From contig JAKSTM010000012.1 of NCBI GenBank assembly GCA_024402565.1, positions 1 to 47,357 of the forward strand: 47,357 nt of DNA. The letters are read 5' to 3'. The notes under the pieces were generated by a model. It was not told where the DNA came from and searched no databases. It saw only the letters and a program-made list of their open reading frames with translations. Below, piece after piece: positions 1 through 7,880 of this stretch. The translations under genes were made by a program, and so were the position numbers. The stretch's first letter is position 1; every line of letters begins with the position of its first letter. The DNA is from Treponema sp. (lineage in GTDB: Bacteria; Spirochaetota; Spirochaetia; Treponematales; Treponemataceae).

Positions 1-42
1 AACTGCAACAACGATAATTGTGATACGTAAAGTTTTGTTCAT
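1..42 (-). CDS. 5' end of a membrane or secreted protein (partial)
   Basis: Only the first 14 codons are inside the window; the gene runs off the left edge. The ATG at 42 (minus strand) follows AGGAAAAAC, giving an AGGA ribosome binding site at good distance. The visible peptide, MNKTLRITIIVVAV, has a positively charged start followed by a hydrophobic run, as in a signal peptide or first membrane helix. The family cannot be named from so little. A LacI-type palindrome lies about 145 bases upstream (187-200), so the gene may belong to the sugar regulon proposed here; that is inference. Confidence 0.6.
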   Translation of the reverse strand, partial: MNKTLRITIIVVAV

Positions 43-186
43 TGTTTTTCCTATGCTAGCTCAATTTAGCTTAAAGCTAGACCTTGTACATTCTATCATT
101 GTACACCATAAACCGACAAAATGAATAGAAGAAAAATACAAAATTTTCTGAAAAAACGTGATTTTATTCACTTGTATTACAGACAC

Positions 187-200
187 TTAAAACGTTTAAC
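187..200. promoter_or_regulatory. Imperfect LacI-family operator-like palindrome
   Basis: The sequence TTAAAACGTTTAAC is a one-off variant of the TTAAACGTTTAA palindrome found at 16745, 23197 and 28980. The central AAACGTTT core is intact and one flanking pair is broken. It sits between the partial minus-strand gene and the HMA-like gene. Assignment to a LacI-type regulator rests on shape and repetition only. Confidence 0.4.
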
Positions 201-286
201 AAACAAAAACTCCAATATGCCTAAACAGTCAAAAATGTCTATTTCAGATACATGCAAAAATACTCTAATATATAGAACAATTTCAC

Positions 287-315
287 TTGAAAAATGGACT
301 TTTGTTTCATATAAT
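287..315 (+). promoter_or_regulatory. Sigma-70-type promoter for the HMA-like gene
   Basis: TTGAAA at 287-292 and TATAAT at 310-315 are separated by exactly 17 bases, close to the housekeeping consensus. The expected transcription start is near 322, leaving a leader of about 30 bases that contains the GGAG ribosome binding site of the gene starting at 353. Confidence 0.75.
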
Positions 316-352
316 TTATATTGTAAAACTTCACAATTCGGAGCGTTCTGAA

Positions 353-559
353 ATGCAGAAAAAAATATATGTCGTTGGGATGTTTGACGAAGACACAGCA
401 TCAAAAGTCCAGGCTGCTGTTGCTGCAGTAGCGGGAGTAACAAATGCTGCCGCAAACGTTGATAAATCACAAGTTCTGGTCGACTATGACGGAGGAGCTG
501 GGGTTGAAGACGCAATCAATGCCGCCATCACATCGGCCGGAGTTGATGTAATCGGCTAA
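353..559 (+). CDS. Small HMA-fold (ferredoxin-like) protein without CxxC
   Basis: This 68-residue cytoplasmic protein has the beta-alpha-beta-beta-alpha-beta pattern of heavy-metal-associated domains: strand KKIYVVGMF, helix DTASKVQAAVAAV, strand GVTNAAANVDKSQVLVDY, helix GVEDAINAAITSA. The usual metal loop GMTCxxC is replaced by GMFDEDT, so the two metal-binding cysteines are missing and copper chaperone activity is unlikely. The start at 353 is preferred over an in-frame TTG at 287 because 287 lies inside the -35 box and GGAG is placed nine bases before the ATG. The gene has its own promoter and terminator, so it is a single-gene unit. It may bind a small ligand or partner domain; the role is unknown. 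Confidence 0.7.
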   Translation: MQKKIYVVGMFDEDTASKVQAAVAAVAGVTNAAANVDKSQVLVDYDGGAGVEDAINAAITSAGVDVIG

Positions 560-568
560 ACACCTTTG

Positions 569-595
569 AAACTGCCGGTTTTCCGGCAGTTTTTC
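569..595 (+). terminator. Rho-independent terminator of the HMA-like gene
   Basis: A ten-pair stem (AAACTGCCGG / CCGGCAGTTT) with a TTTT loop is followed by a short U-run, ten bases after the stop codon. Confidence 0.85.
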
Positions 596-637
596 ATATA
601 AATATAAAAATTAAAAAAACAAAATTTAAAAATATTT

Positions 638-2545
638 ATGAAATTTCATTTCCGACTGTTATTTTTCATTTTTATTTTCTTTTCTTTACAACTTTTTCCG
701 GTAACAGCGGCAAATTTATATGCACAGGATACTACTCCCCCTGATACACAAAACTATACAGAAAACGGGGATTCGATTTCATCCGACATTAAGGAAAACG
801 AAAAGAAAAATCAAAAGAAAAACGAATGGTATATTTATTACAAAAATGAAAAAAAGATCATAGAAGGACCATTCGACACTGTAGAACAGACAATTGAAGC
901 GTGGATAAACAATCCTAAAATCAAACCACAGTCAAAATATTACATCGGAAGAAACGGAAGACTTTTTACTGACAGTCCTGAATCTTATTACCGCCGGAAA
1001 TACGAAGAAATTATTTTGAAAATAGATGCTCAAAAAGAAGCTGAAAAACAAGCGGAACGAGAAAAAACAGAATCCGCAAAAAAAAGGCTTGAAGAAGCAA
1101 AGACCGAAAAAGCATCTGAAATAAAAAATATTTCCTCAGATGAAATAATCGAAGACGATCCAGACTCAAAAAAAGCAGCAAAAGCTAAAAAAAGCAAGAA
1201 AAACAACAAAACTAATAACACCGAAAACGACACAGAAAATTCTCCTGACACTATCGAAGAATCTGAAGTGCTTTCATCACAACTTTCATCACAAATCGAT
1301 TCAAACGAATTACTAGAATCAACAGAATCAACTGAATTAACCGAGCTATCCGATTCAACCCAATTAACAAAAGAACAAAAAAAAGAGTTAAAGGAAAAAC
1401 AAAAAGAAAAAGAAAAACGGGAAAAAGCTGAAAAAAAGGCATTAGAACAAGAAGAAAAGAAACGTCAGAAAGAACTGAAAAAAGCATCAAAAAATAAAAA
1501 CGTCACTGATAATGCAATTGATAATGCCTCTGAAATCAAAAGAAATAGCGAAATTTCAGACGAAAATGATTCAAATAATGACCCCTCAACAGAAACAAAA
1601 GAAAATTTAGAATCTGCCGAAACAGAATTATTACCTGCCGACAAATCAAACCAAAACGCACCGGCATTCCAGGAAAATTCAAATTCGGAATACAATTCTA
1701 AATCATCTGGATTCACTGATTCAGATCCAAAAGAGTCAATAGACCCAATAAACCAAATAGAAGAGGAAGCAAAGTATTTTACATTTGAACTTCCCCTTCC
1801 CAGCCAGAAAAAAACTGATGCTAAAGATTCGAGATCAATTCAAAGTTCATACCTTTCTGATTACATTGCCAAAGACATGTTCTCAGTCCCAGAATTTGAA
1901 GAATCAAATCTTGAACAGGATTATTTAGGCGATGCCAATGAAACTGATTCAAAAGGTGTTTCAATTCTAATGAAAGCTGTAAGAGAAGGTAACGACTGGA
2001 AAATTAGAACCCTTTTGAAATCTGGAGCAAAGGTTAATGCTCAGGACAAAGAAGGATGGACTCCATTAATGTATGCTGCCAGATACCAGAGCAATCTATC
2101 TATAATGGAACTCCTTCTTTCAGAAAAAGCAGATGTCAAAATTTCAAATAACTATTCCCTTTCTCCCCTTGTTATCGCAGCCTGTTTTAATGATAATCCG
2201 GATGTAATTAAAAAGTTACTTTCCTTTTATTCTCCAAGCGATAAAGAGGTCCAGAAAGCTTTTGTTCAGCTTATTTCAACCCAGACAGCTGATAACTTTT
2301 CACTTGTTTCAAAAGTGAAAATATTCCTGGATTTTGGTCTTCCAGTAAATTCATATTACGATGGCAAAACACCATTAATGTACGCATGTAAGTACTGTAC
2401 ATCGACAAAGATTATAAAGCTGCTTTTAGATAAAAAAGCAGAAATTTCTGTCAGATCAACAGAAGGTAAGACAGCATTTGATTATGCAAAAACAAATAAA
2501 TCATTACCAAGAGATGATATTTATTGGTCATTGAACAAGAAATAA
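638..2545 (+). CDS. Secreted Lys/Glu-rich protein with ankyrin repeats
   Basis: This 635-residue protein starts with a signal peptide (MKFHFRLLFFIFIFFSLQLF, cleavage likely after the TAANLYA region). Residues about 65-110 resemble a GYF_2-type module (WYIYY, then IIEGPFD, later YYIGRNGRLF). A long low-complexity section, about residues 130-400, is dominated by Lys, Glu, Ser and Asn and is probably coiled coil or disordered. The C-terminal 190 residues form ankyrin repeats (GVSILMKAVREGN, GWTPLMYAARY, SPLVIAACFND, GKTPLMYACKY, GKTAFDYAK). The product should act in the periplasm or at the cell surface as a protein-binding scaffold. There is no obvious Shine-Dalgarno before the ATG. The function is not known, and the exact chain of domains is my reading without a profile search. 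Confidence 0.75.
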   Translation: MKFHFRLLFFIFIFFSLQLFPVTAANLYAQDTTPPDTQNYTENGDSISSDIKENEKKNQKKNEWYIYYKNEKKIIEGPFDTVEQTIEAWINNPKIKPQSKYYIGRNGRLFTDSPESYYRRKYEEIILKIDAQKEAEKQAEREKTESAKKRLEEAKTEKASEIKNISSDEIIEDDPDSKKAAKAKKSKKNNKTNNTENDTENSPDTIEESEVLSSQLSSQIDSNELLESTESTELTELSDSTQLTKEQKKELKEKQKEKEKREKAEKKALEQEEKKRQKELKKASKNKNVTDNAIDNASEIKRNSEISDENDSNNDPSTETKENLESAETELLPADKSNQNAPAFQENSNSEYNSKSSGFTDSDPKESIDPINQIEEEAKYFTFELPLPSQKKTDAKDSRSIQSSYLSDYIAKDMFSVPEFEESNLEQDYLGDANETDSKGVSILMKAVREGNDWKIRTLLKSGAKVNAQDKEGWTPLMYAARYQSNLSIMELLLSEKADVKISNNYSLSPLVIAACFNDNPDVIKKLLSFYSPSDKEVQKAFVQLISTQTADNFSLVSKVKIFLDFGLPVNSYYDGKTPLMYACKYCTSTKIIKLLLDKKAEISVRSTEGKTAFDYAKTNKSLPRDDIYWSLNKK

Positions 2546-2584
2546 ATACTAAATAAACAAAAAAAATATATACGAGAAAATAGC

Positions 2585-3151
2585 ATGAGAATAACAGGCG
2601 GTAAGCTAAAAGGAAGACAAATTAAATGTCCTGACGGAATTATCAGACCGGCAATGGACAGAATGAGAGAATCAGTTTTTTCAATTCTCGGAGACCTGAC
2701 AGGAAAATCCTGGTTAGATTTATTTTCAGGTTCCGGTACCATTGCATTGGAAGCTGTTTCTCGTGGTGCATCTCCTGTTGAATTATGTGAAAAAGATAAG
2801 ATTAAAGTAAATACAGTTCTGGAAAACGTAAAAGTTGCTGAGACAGAATGCGGAGTCAGGATTCAATGCCATTTTATGCCAGTGGAATACTTCATTAAAC
2901 GTTGCAAGACTCAGTTTGATTATATTTTCTTTGACCCGCCATTCCCTTACAAATATCATGAACAACTTATACTACAAGCGGATCAGAATGGTTTATTAAA
3001 AGAAACCGGCACAATACTGGTTCACCGACCGGAAGAACACGCAATGCCAGACACAATTGGAAAATTAAAACGAACCGACCAGAGAATTTACGGCCGATCC
3101 ATTGTTGATTTTTATACATATGAATCAGGAGGTAGTGAATCAAGTGTCTGA
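2585..3151 (+). CDS. rsmD: 16S rRNA (guanine(966)-N2)-methyltransferase RsmD
   Basis: This 188-residue enzyme uses SAM to methylate G966 of 16S rRNA during small-subunit assembly. Family signs are the N-terminal MRITGGKLKGR, the arginine-rich RPAMDRMRESVFSIL, the SAM loop DLFSGSGTIALEA (about residues 44-57) and the catalytic FFDPPFPY (about residues 118-125). The length is typical. It lies 39 bases after the ankyrin gene and its last codons overlap the start of the next gene by 8 bases, so translation is probably coupled. Confidence 0.95.
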   Translation: MRITGGKLKGRQIKCPDGIIRPAMDRMRESVFSILGDLTGKSWLDLFSGSGTIALEAVSRGASPVELCEKDKIKVNTVLENVKVAETECGVRIQCHFMPVEYFIKRCKTQFDYIFFDPPFPYKYHEQLILQADQNGLLKETGTILVHRPEEHAMPDTIGKLKRTDQRIYGRSIVDFYTYESGGSESSV

Positions 3152-3503
3152 TAAAAAGTCTGATATTAAGGATATCATTGCTGAAAAGCAGGATACAATT
3201 CCGGAAGGCTTTATTAAGGTAACTGATAATCCGGTTCAAGGATTAAGTTCAGAACAAAAAGCAATTCTGAACAGAAAGGCAAATGTAATGTTCAATAACG
3301 GAAACATTGAAGACGCCAGAAGAATCTATATCACAACAGGTTATTCGGACGGACTGACTAGAGTTGGAGATCATTACATGGATGAGAACGAAAGTTTGAA
3401 AGCACTAAAACAATATACTCTTGCACATAACGCAAGAAAAGCTGAATCAATTTACAGCGATATAGCTAAAGTGATTTCAACTTTACTGAAAGAAAATGAT
3501 TAG
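3144..3503 (+). CDS. Small helical protein of unknown function, coupled to rsmD
   Basis: The predicted 119-residue product begins VSDKKSDIKDIIAEK and is mostly helical. Its middle (ILNRKANVMFNNGNIEDARRIYITTGYSDGLTRVGDHYM) reads like a single degenerate TPR pair. I place the start at GTG 3144 because a perfect AGGAGG (3127-3132) lies 11 bases upstream; earlier in-frame candidates (ATG 3120, GTG 3135) are upstream of, or too close to, that site. The reading frame overlaps the rsmD stop by 8 bases. It is followed 46 bases later by a large TPR gene, so it may be a partner of that protein. I do not recognise a named family. Confidence 0.75.
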   Translation: MSDKKSDIKDIIAEKQDTIPEGFIKVTDNPVQGLSSEQKAILNRKANVMFNNGNIEDARRIYITTGYSDGLTRVGDHYMDENESLKALKQYTLAHNARKAESIYSDIAKVISTLLKEND

Positions 3504-3549
3504 AATAAGTAATTAAGAAAAAAAAATATATAAAAAAAGGAAGAATGCT

Positions 3550-4764
3550 ATGTTTGGATTTAAAAAGATGGACGTATCGGAAAATTTATCGGTGACAGAA
3601 AATTCAATTGAATCAGACGAAATGAGAACATCTGATGTTCAGGAAATCTATCTTCCTGATGACATTAAGGCCTCAGATACGGGAAATGAAGAATTAGACG
3701 AAAAAATTTCAGAATTGTCTAAACTGGGATATCAATTTCTGAAAGAAGGAAATACAGAAGACTCTATTAATTCTTTCAATGAAGTTCTGGAAATTGACCC
3801 TAACAATAACTATGCCCTGGTTGGTCTTGGTGATGCAATGAGAAAAAATCATGACTATGCAAAATCAATTGAATATTACAACCGTTGTCTGGAATTCCAT
3901 GAAAATAATAATTATGCCCTCTTTGGACTCGCAGACTGTTATAAAGCATTAAATCAATTTACAAAGGCTATTCAGATTTGGGAACAGTATCTTAAACATG
4001 ACGAAAAAAACATTACCGTCCTGACACGAGTTGCAGATGCATATAGAAAAATCAGAATTTTCAAACGTTCTAAAGATATTTACCTTAAAGTTCTGGAACT
4101 GGAGAACACAAATCCATATGCATTAATTGGACTTGGTCATCTTCATTACGATTACAAAGAATATAAAGAAGCACTTCATTATTGGACCAGAATGTATAAT
4201 CAGAATCAGGATTCCTGCGATATCAGAGTTCTGACTTCTCTTGGTAACTGTCATAGAAAACTTAAAACTTATGCTGATGGTATTCCATATTTTAACAAGG
4301 CATTGGAAAGAGACCCTGTAAATTTCTATGCCCTCTTTGGTATGGCGGACTGTTATCGCGGATTAAACCGTCAGAAAGAATCAATTTATTTCTGGAACAA
4401 AATTCTGGACATAGACCCAGAAAACAAAGTTATCCTTACTCGTGCAGGCGATGCTTATAGAAATATCGGCGAATTCGACAAAGCTAAGGAATATTACGAA
4501 AAAGCTTTGGATATTGATTTTGATATTTACGCCGCAATTGGACTTGCCCTTCTTTGTAAAGATGAAGGTAAATATGATGAAGCCATTACAAGACTTCAGA
4601 GCCTGATTAGAGATGACAGAAAAAATTACCGTCTTTATGTAGACCTTGCAGAATGTTATCTTAAGATGAACAGAAAAGCTGATGCCATCGCTACACTGGA
4701 GGAATTCCAGAAAAGCGGAATCAAGAGCCAGGCTGTAAATGACTTAATGGATAGAATTAAATGA
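3550..4764 (+). CDS. Cytoplasmic protein with about ten TPR repeats
   Basis: This 404-residue protein has an acidic N-terminal tail of about 50 residues and then ten consecutive 34-residue tetratricopeptide repeats to the C-terminus, each with the W/Y-x-L-G/A-Y/F-A-P spacing. No signal peptide or membrane segment is present. Repeats 3-4 (NYALFGLADCYKALNQ to VADAYRKI) closely match repeats 7-8 (FYALFGMADCYRGLNR to AGDAYRNI), which indicates an internal duplication of a four-repeat block. The start ATG follows AAGGAAG. The next gene, rlmN, overlaps its stop codon by 4 bases. TPR arrays are protein-interaction scaffolds; the partner is not known. Confidence 0.9.
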   Translation: MFGFKKMDVSENLSVTENSIESDEMRTSDVQEIYLPDDIKASDTGNEELDEKISELSKLGYQFLKEGNTEDSINSFNEVLEIDPNNNYALVGLGDAMRKNHDYAKSIEYYNRCLEFHENNNYALFGLADCYKALNQFTKAIQIWEQYLKHDEKNITVLTRVADAYRKIRIFKRSKDIYLKVLELENTNPYALIGLGHLHYDYKEYKEALHYWTRMYNQNQDSCDIRVLTSLGNCHRKLKTYADGIPYFNKALERDPVNFYALFGMADCYRGLNRQKESIYFWNKILDIDPENKVILTRAGDAYRNIGEFDKAKEYYEKALDIDFDIYAAIGLALLCKDEGKYDEAITRLQSLIRDDRKNYRLYVDLAECYLKMNRKADAIATLEEFQKSGIKSQAVNDLMDRIK

Positions 4765-5777
4765 GCCAGATTGTACTAACAGGATTATTACCTCAAGAAA
4801 TTACTGAAAACTTGGGACTTAAAGAAAAATTCCGAGGAAAACAGATTTTTAAGTGGATTGGAAGTGGAGTAAAAACTTTTGATGAAATGACCAATCTCAG
4901 TAAAAATCTTCGGGAAGAGATTTCTTCAAAAGCAGTTATTCGAACATCAGTTGTTTCAAATGTACTAGAAGATCCTGACGGTACGATCAAACTCCAGATT
5001 ACCCTTCAAGATGGTAATGCTGTAGAAACAGTTCTCTTAACAGACAAAGAAGACAGAAAAACGGCTTGCGTTTCATGTCAGGCAGGATGCGCAATGAAAT
5101 GTGCCTTCTGCCAGACAGGTACTCTTGGACTTTCACGAAACCTGACACCTGCAGAAATTGTGGAGCAGTTTCTTTATCTGGAAGAAAAAGCAGGTCCTTT
5201 GGATAATATTGTATTCATGGGTATGGGTGAACCTATGCAAAATCTGGATGGAATCAGAAAAGCTATAGAAATTCTCTGTAGTCCTGACGGACGAGCACTT
5301 TCAAAAAAACGAATTACCCTTTCCACATCTGGAATCATCAAAGGCATTTATGACCTTGCAGACAATGGACCTCATATCCGCCTGGCAGTTTCACTGACAA
5401 CAGCAGATGAAGATTTAAGAAAAGAATTGATGCCTGTTACAATCGGAAACAGTTTAAAAGAATTACGAGAAGCAATTTCCTATTATGCAGAAAAAAGTGG
5501 AAAACGAGTTACTCTTGAAGCAGCCCTTCTCCACGACAAAAACACCACAGAAGAAAGCGCAAAAAATATGATTGAATTTGCCAGGGGAATTGATGTAAAC
5601 ATCAATCTGATTCCATGGAATCCTGTTGCAACCCTTCCTTTCACTGAACCTGGTTCAAACGAAGTTCATAGATTCGTAGAACGGCTGGAAAAAGCCGGAT
5701 TAAACGTCACATTAAGAACAAAACGTGGAAGAAAAATTGGAGGAGCTTGCGGCCAGCTTGGAGTTGCAAAAAAATAA
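4761..5777 (+). CDS. rlmN: Dual-specificity 23S rRNA/tRNA adenine-C2 methyltransferase RlmN
   Basis: This 338-residue radical-SAM enzyme methylates C2 of A2503 in 23S rRNA and A37 of some tRNAs, tuning translation accuracy. The iron-sulfur cluster motif is CAMKCAFC (Cys110, Cys114, Cys117); the SAM-binding region VFMGMGEPMQN follows, and the conserved C-terminal catalytic cysteine is Cys330 in IGGACGQLG. The length is slightly shorter than the E. coli enzyme. The ATG overlaps the stop of the TPR gene as ATGA, so the two are translationally coupled. It is the last gene of the plus-strand run. Confidence 0.96.
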   Translation: MSQIVLTGLLPQEITENLGLKEKFRGKQIFKWIGSGVKTFDEMTNLSKNLREEISSKAVIRTSVVSNVLEDPDGTIKLQITLQDGNAVETVLLTDKEDRKTACVSCQAGCAMKCAFCQTGTLGLSRNLTPAEIVEQFLYLEEKAGPLDNIVFMGMGEPMQNLDGIRKAIEILCSPDGRALSKKRITLSTSGIIKGIYDLADNGPHIRLAVSLTTADEDLRKELMPVTIGNSLKELREAISYYAEKSGKRVTLEAALLHDKNTTEESAKNMIEFARGIDVNINLIPWNPVATLPFTEPGSNEVHRFVERLEKAGLNVTLRTKRGRKIGGACGQLGVAKK

Positions 5778-5803
5778 CCGCTTTCTAAAAAGAAAGCGGT
5801 TTA
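5778..5803. terminator. Bidirectional terminator between rlmN and truA
   Basis: A nine-pair stem (CCGCTTTCT / AGAAAGCGG) with an AAAA loop starts right after the rlmN stop. It is followed by TTT on the plus strand and by a run of Ts on the minus strand (the A-run at the end of rlmN), so it can end both converging operons. Confidence 0.85.
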
Positions 5804-5805
5804 TC

Positions 5806-6600
5806 CTAAACATGGCGGCGAATGCCATCAAACTTTATTTCCCATAAAAACAATCCCGTTGGAGGAGCAGTAACCCCTGCTAAAGTCCTATCTTTTGCAT
5901 CAAGGATTTTTTTAAGGGCATCTGGTTCTGCATTGTTTTTATCAAGATTTACTATTGTACCTGTAAGTGTTCTGACCATTTTCCACAAAAATGCATTAGC
6001 TTCAATTTCAAAAACAAGTAGTTCCTTTCCAAAAATATCGTTTTGGAAAAAGAAATGAGCGTTATCTATATAACGGTTAGTGGAAAGACTCTGATCCCCA
6101 CTAGCAGCAAAACTTGCACAATCCAGTTCTCCACGAAGACAGGAACACATAGCATTTAAACGTTCAAGATTTGGATTATAATTTTTAACATCCCATACAT
6201 ATCGGGTTTGACTTGCGGAAAGACCTTCGGAAAAATTGATAAAATAGCGATAACTCCTGGAAGTTGCTGAAAAGCGCGAGTTGAATTCTTCCGGTTTTTC
6301 ACAGGCAGATACGATTCTAATATCTTCAGGAAGAAAAGCATTCAGGGCTCTTGGATAATTCTGCACAGGAATAGAATCTATAGGTGAAAAAAAATTAGCT
6401 GCCTGACCGAAAGCATGAACACCAGAATCTGTTCTCCCTGAACCATAAAGAGTTATTTTTGATTTATGAAATTTTTCAAGAGCCGCTTCAACATCTCCCT
6501 GAACAGTCCGCATTGGCTTTCCATCACAAGCCCTATCCTGTCGCTGCCAGCCGCAAAAATCTGTTCCGTCATAAGAGATAAGAAGTAAAATATTACGCAT
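5806..6600 (-). CDS. truA: tRNA pseudouridine(38-40) synthase TruA
   Basis: This 264-residue enzyme converts uridines 38-40 in the tRNA anticodon arm to pseudouridine. The signature GRTDSGVHA carries the catalytic Asp58; SYDGTDFCGWQRQ near the N-terminus and NAFLWKMVR near residue 210 are also family hallmarks. The ATG overlaps the stop codon of the upstream DUF2225 gene as TAATG, so it is the last gene of the cdaA operon and is probably translated by re-initiation. It ends at the bidirectional terminator shared with rlmN. Confidence 0.96.
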   Translation of the reverse strand: MRNILLLISYDGTDFCGWQRQDRACDGKPMRTVQGDVEAALEKFHKSKITLYGSGRTDSGVHAFGQAANFFSPIDSIPVQNYPRALNAFLPEDIRIVSACEKPEEFNSRFSATSRSYRYFINFSEGLSASQTRYVWDVKNYNPNLERLNAMCSCLRGELDCASFAASGDQSLSTNRYIDNAHFFFQNDIFGKELLVFEIEANAFLWKMVRTLTGTIVNLDKNNAEPDALKKILDAKDRTLAGVTAPPTGLFLWEIKFDGIRRHV

Positions 6601-7484
6601 TAGATATCATCGTCCGCAACAACCTTGGAAAGGTTGTCATATAAATTTCTTGCATGTTCAAGAAGCGGTCCTGGTTTATTTTTTGAAGATTTTCCAAGTC
6701 CGAAAATACGTGCAATAGCAGTTTTTGATTCAGCAAGTTTTTTAAGCCTCAACTGCAAGTCTTCCTGCTGACCATATTTATATTCCAAAAGACCACAAAG
6801 ATAAATAACTCCGTCCCAGCCATAGTTCTTATCCATATCTGGTCCCATATTTCCTAGAGTTGAACTTTTTTCAGTTCTTGCAGTTTCATTAATTACAGCC
6901 TGCTGATAAAAAAACAAAGCTTTTCTATAAAAAACTTCTGAAACATAATCATAATTATGATCCGCACATCTAAGATTCAATTCTTTACATAGCCAGGCAA
7001 GACGAAGAGAAATAATTCCCTGTTTAAGAGTTGGAAGAAGCTCTTCATTTACATCATTATATGTAAGCAAAGCCAGATAATACATTGCTACACCATCAAA
7101 AAGTGTACGTTCATGCTTCAGGTTAAAATATGGGAAGATTTCGTTAACAGCCGCTTTTCTTTTTTCCATATGCCCGAAAATCTTGTCTTCCATATCACGG
7201 TCTTTAATTTCTTTAAAATCGTTCCAGAAAAAAGCTGAATAACAGTTAGGACATGCCCCGATTTCATATATTAAAGGATATACACGACCATATTTTGCAG
7301 AAGGTTCAAAGTTTCTGTGAAGTTCATCTGTAAGGCTACCGGCAATCATTCGTCCCTGACCACTCATCATCACTTCATGATCAAAAGATTTTTTACAAAT
7401 CGGACATGCACATTTTTCTTTTGCCCAGTAAGAAATAACTGGCTTTTTTGTTTCAGATTTAGTTTTTACTCCACTAACGGCCAT
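6600..7484 (-). CDS. DUF2225 zinc-binding-type protein
   Basis: This 294-residue protein has two Cys pairs near the N-terminus (CACPICKKSF and GACPNCYSAFFWNDF) that look like one structural zinc site. Between them lies the conserved stretch SLTDELHRNFEP. The rest is helical, with TPR-like helices (AVINETARTEKSSTLGNMG). This matches the uncharacterised DUF2225 family of spirochaetes and firmicutes. The start at 7484 is chosen because GAGGGG sits just upstream of it, rather than a start 10 codons earlier inside acpS. It lies 7 bases after acpS and overlaps truA by one base. The function is unknown. Confidence 0.85.
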   Translation of the reverse strand: MAVSGVKTKSETKKPVISYWAKEKCACPICKKSFDHEVMMSGQGRMIAGSLTDELHRNFEPSAKYGRVYPLIYEIGACPNCYSAFFWNDFKEIKDRDMEDKIFGHMEKRKAAVNEIFPYFNLKHERTLFDGVAMYYLALLTYNDVNEELLPTLKQGIISLRLAWLCKELNLRCADHNYDYVSEVFYRKALFFYQQAVINETARTEKSSTLGNMGPDMDKNYGWDGVIYLCGLLEYKYGQQEDLQLRLKKLAESKTAIARIFGLGKSSKNKPGPLLEHARNLYDNLSKVVADDDI

Positions 7485-7491
7485 AATCCCC

Positions 7492-7875
7492 TCACAGTTT
7501 TTCAATAACAACAAAAGCTACGGCATAGTCTTTTTCATGACTAATACTCAAATGAATACTACATTCACCACAACGCTTCTTCAATACTTTTTCGGCATTA
7601 CCTGAAACATTTATGAATGGTTTTCCTTCTGAATCTTTTAACACATAAACTTCTTTTAGTGAAAAATCTTTAATTCCAGTGCCAAGAGCCTTTGAAAAAG
7701 CTTCTTTGGCAGAAAACCTGGCTGCATAATGCTGTAAAACTTTTCCTTCTTCAGGATTCCCTTCAGACGAAAACAGTTCCTCATCAGCAAAAAAACGATA
7801 AATTATTGAAGGATTTTCAACCCATTTTTTGAAGCGTTTTACTTCTGAAATATCAGTTCCGACTCCATAAATCAT
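7492..7875 (-). CDS. acpS: Holo-[acyl-carrier-protein] synthase AcpS
   Basis: This 127-residue enzyme transfers 4'-phosphopantetheine from CoA to apo-ACP, activating fatty acid synthesis. The two family motifs are present: GVGTDIS with metal-binding Asp8, and RFSAKEAFSKALGTG with Glu58. HLSISHEKDYAVAFVV near the C-terminus is also typical. The length is normal. It lies 5 bases downstream of cdaR and 7 bases upstream of the DUF2225 gene in the same operon. Confidence 0.95.
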   Translation of the reverse strand: MIYGVGTDISEVKRFKKWVENPSIIYRFFADEELFSSEGNPEEGKVLQHYAARFSAKEAFSKALGTGIKDFSLKEVYVLKDSEGKPFINVSGNAEKVLKKRCGECSIHLSISHEKDYAVAFVVIEKL

Positions 7876-7880
7876 ACTTA

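Larger units (their letters stand above)
43..352. other. Intergenic region at the left end
   Basis: This 310-base AT-rich stretch separates two divergent genes. It holds an inverted repeat around 53-80 (two GCTAG arms, with TAGCTT-A-AAGCTA inside), two TTGTACA words about 15 bases apart near 83-105, a near-palindromic LacI-type site (187-200) and a promoter for the plus-strand gene (287-315). Short open frames here have no ribosome binding sites and were not called. Confidence 0.6.

Noticed and set aside
177..515. Minus-strand frame overlapping the HMA-like gene
   Set aside because: The plus-strand gene has promoter, ribosome binding site, fold pattern and terminator; the minus frame has none.
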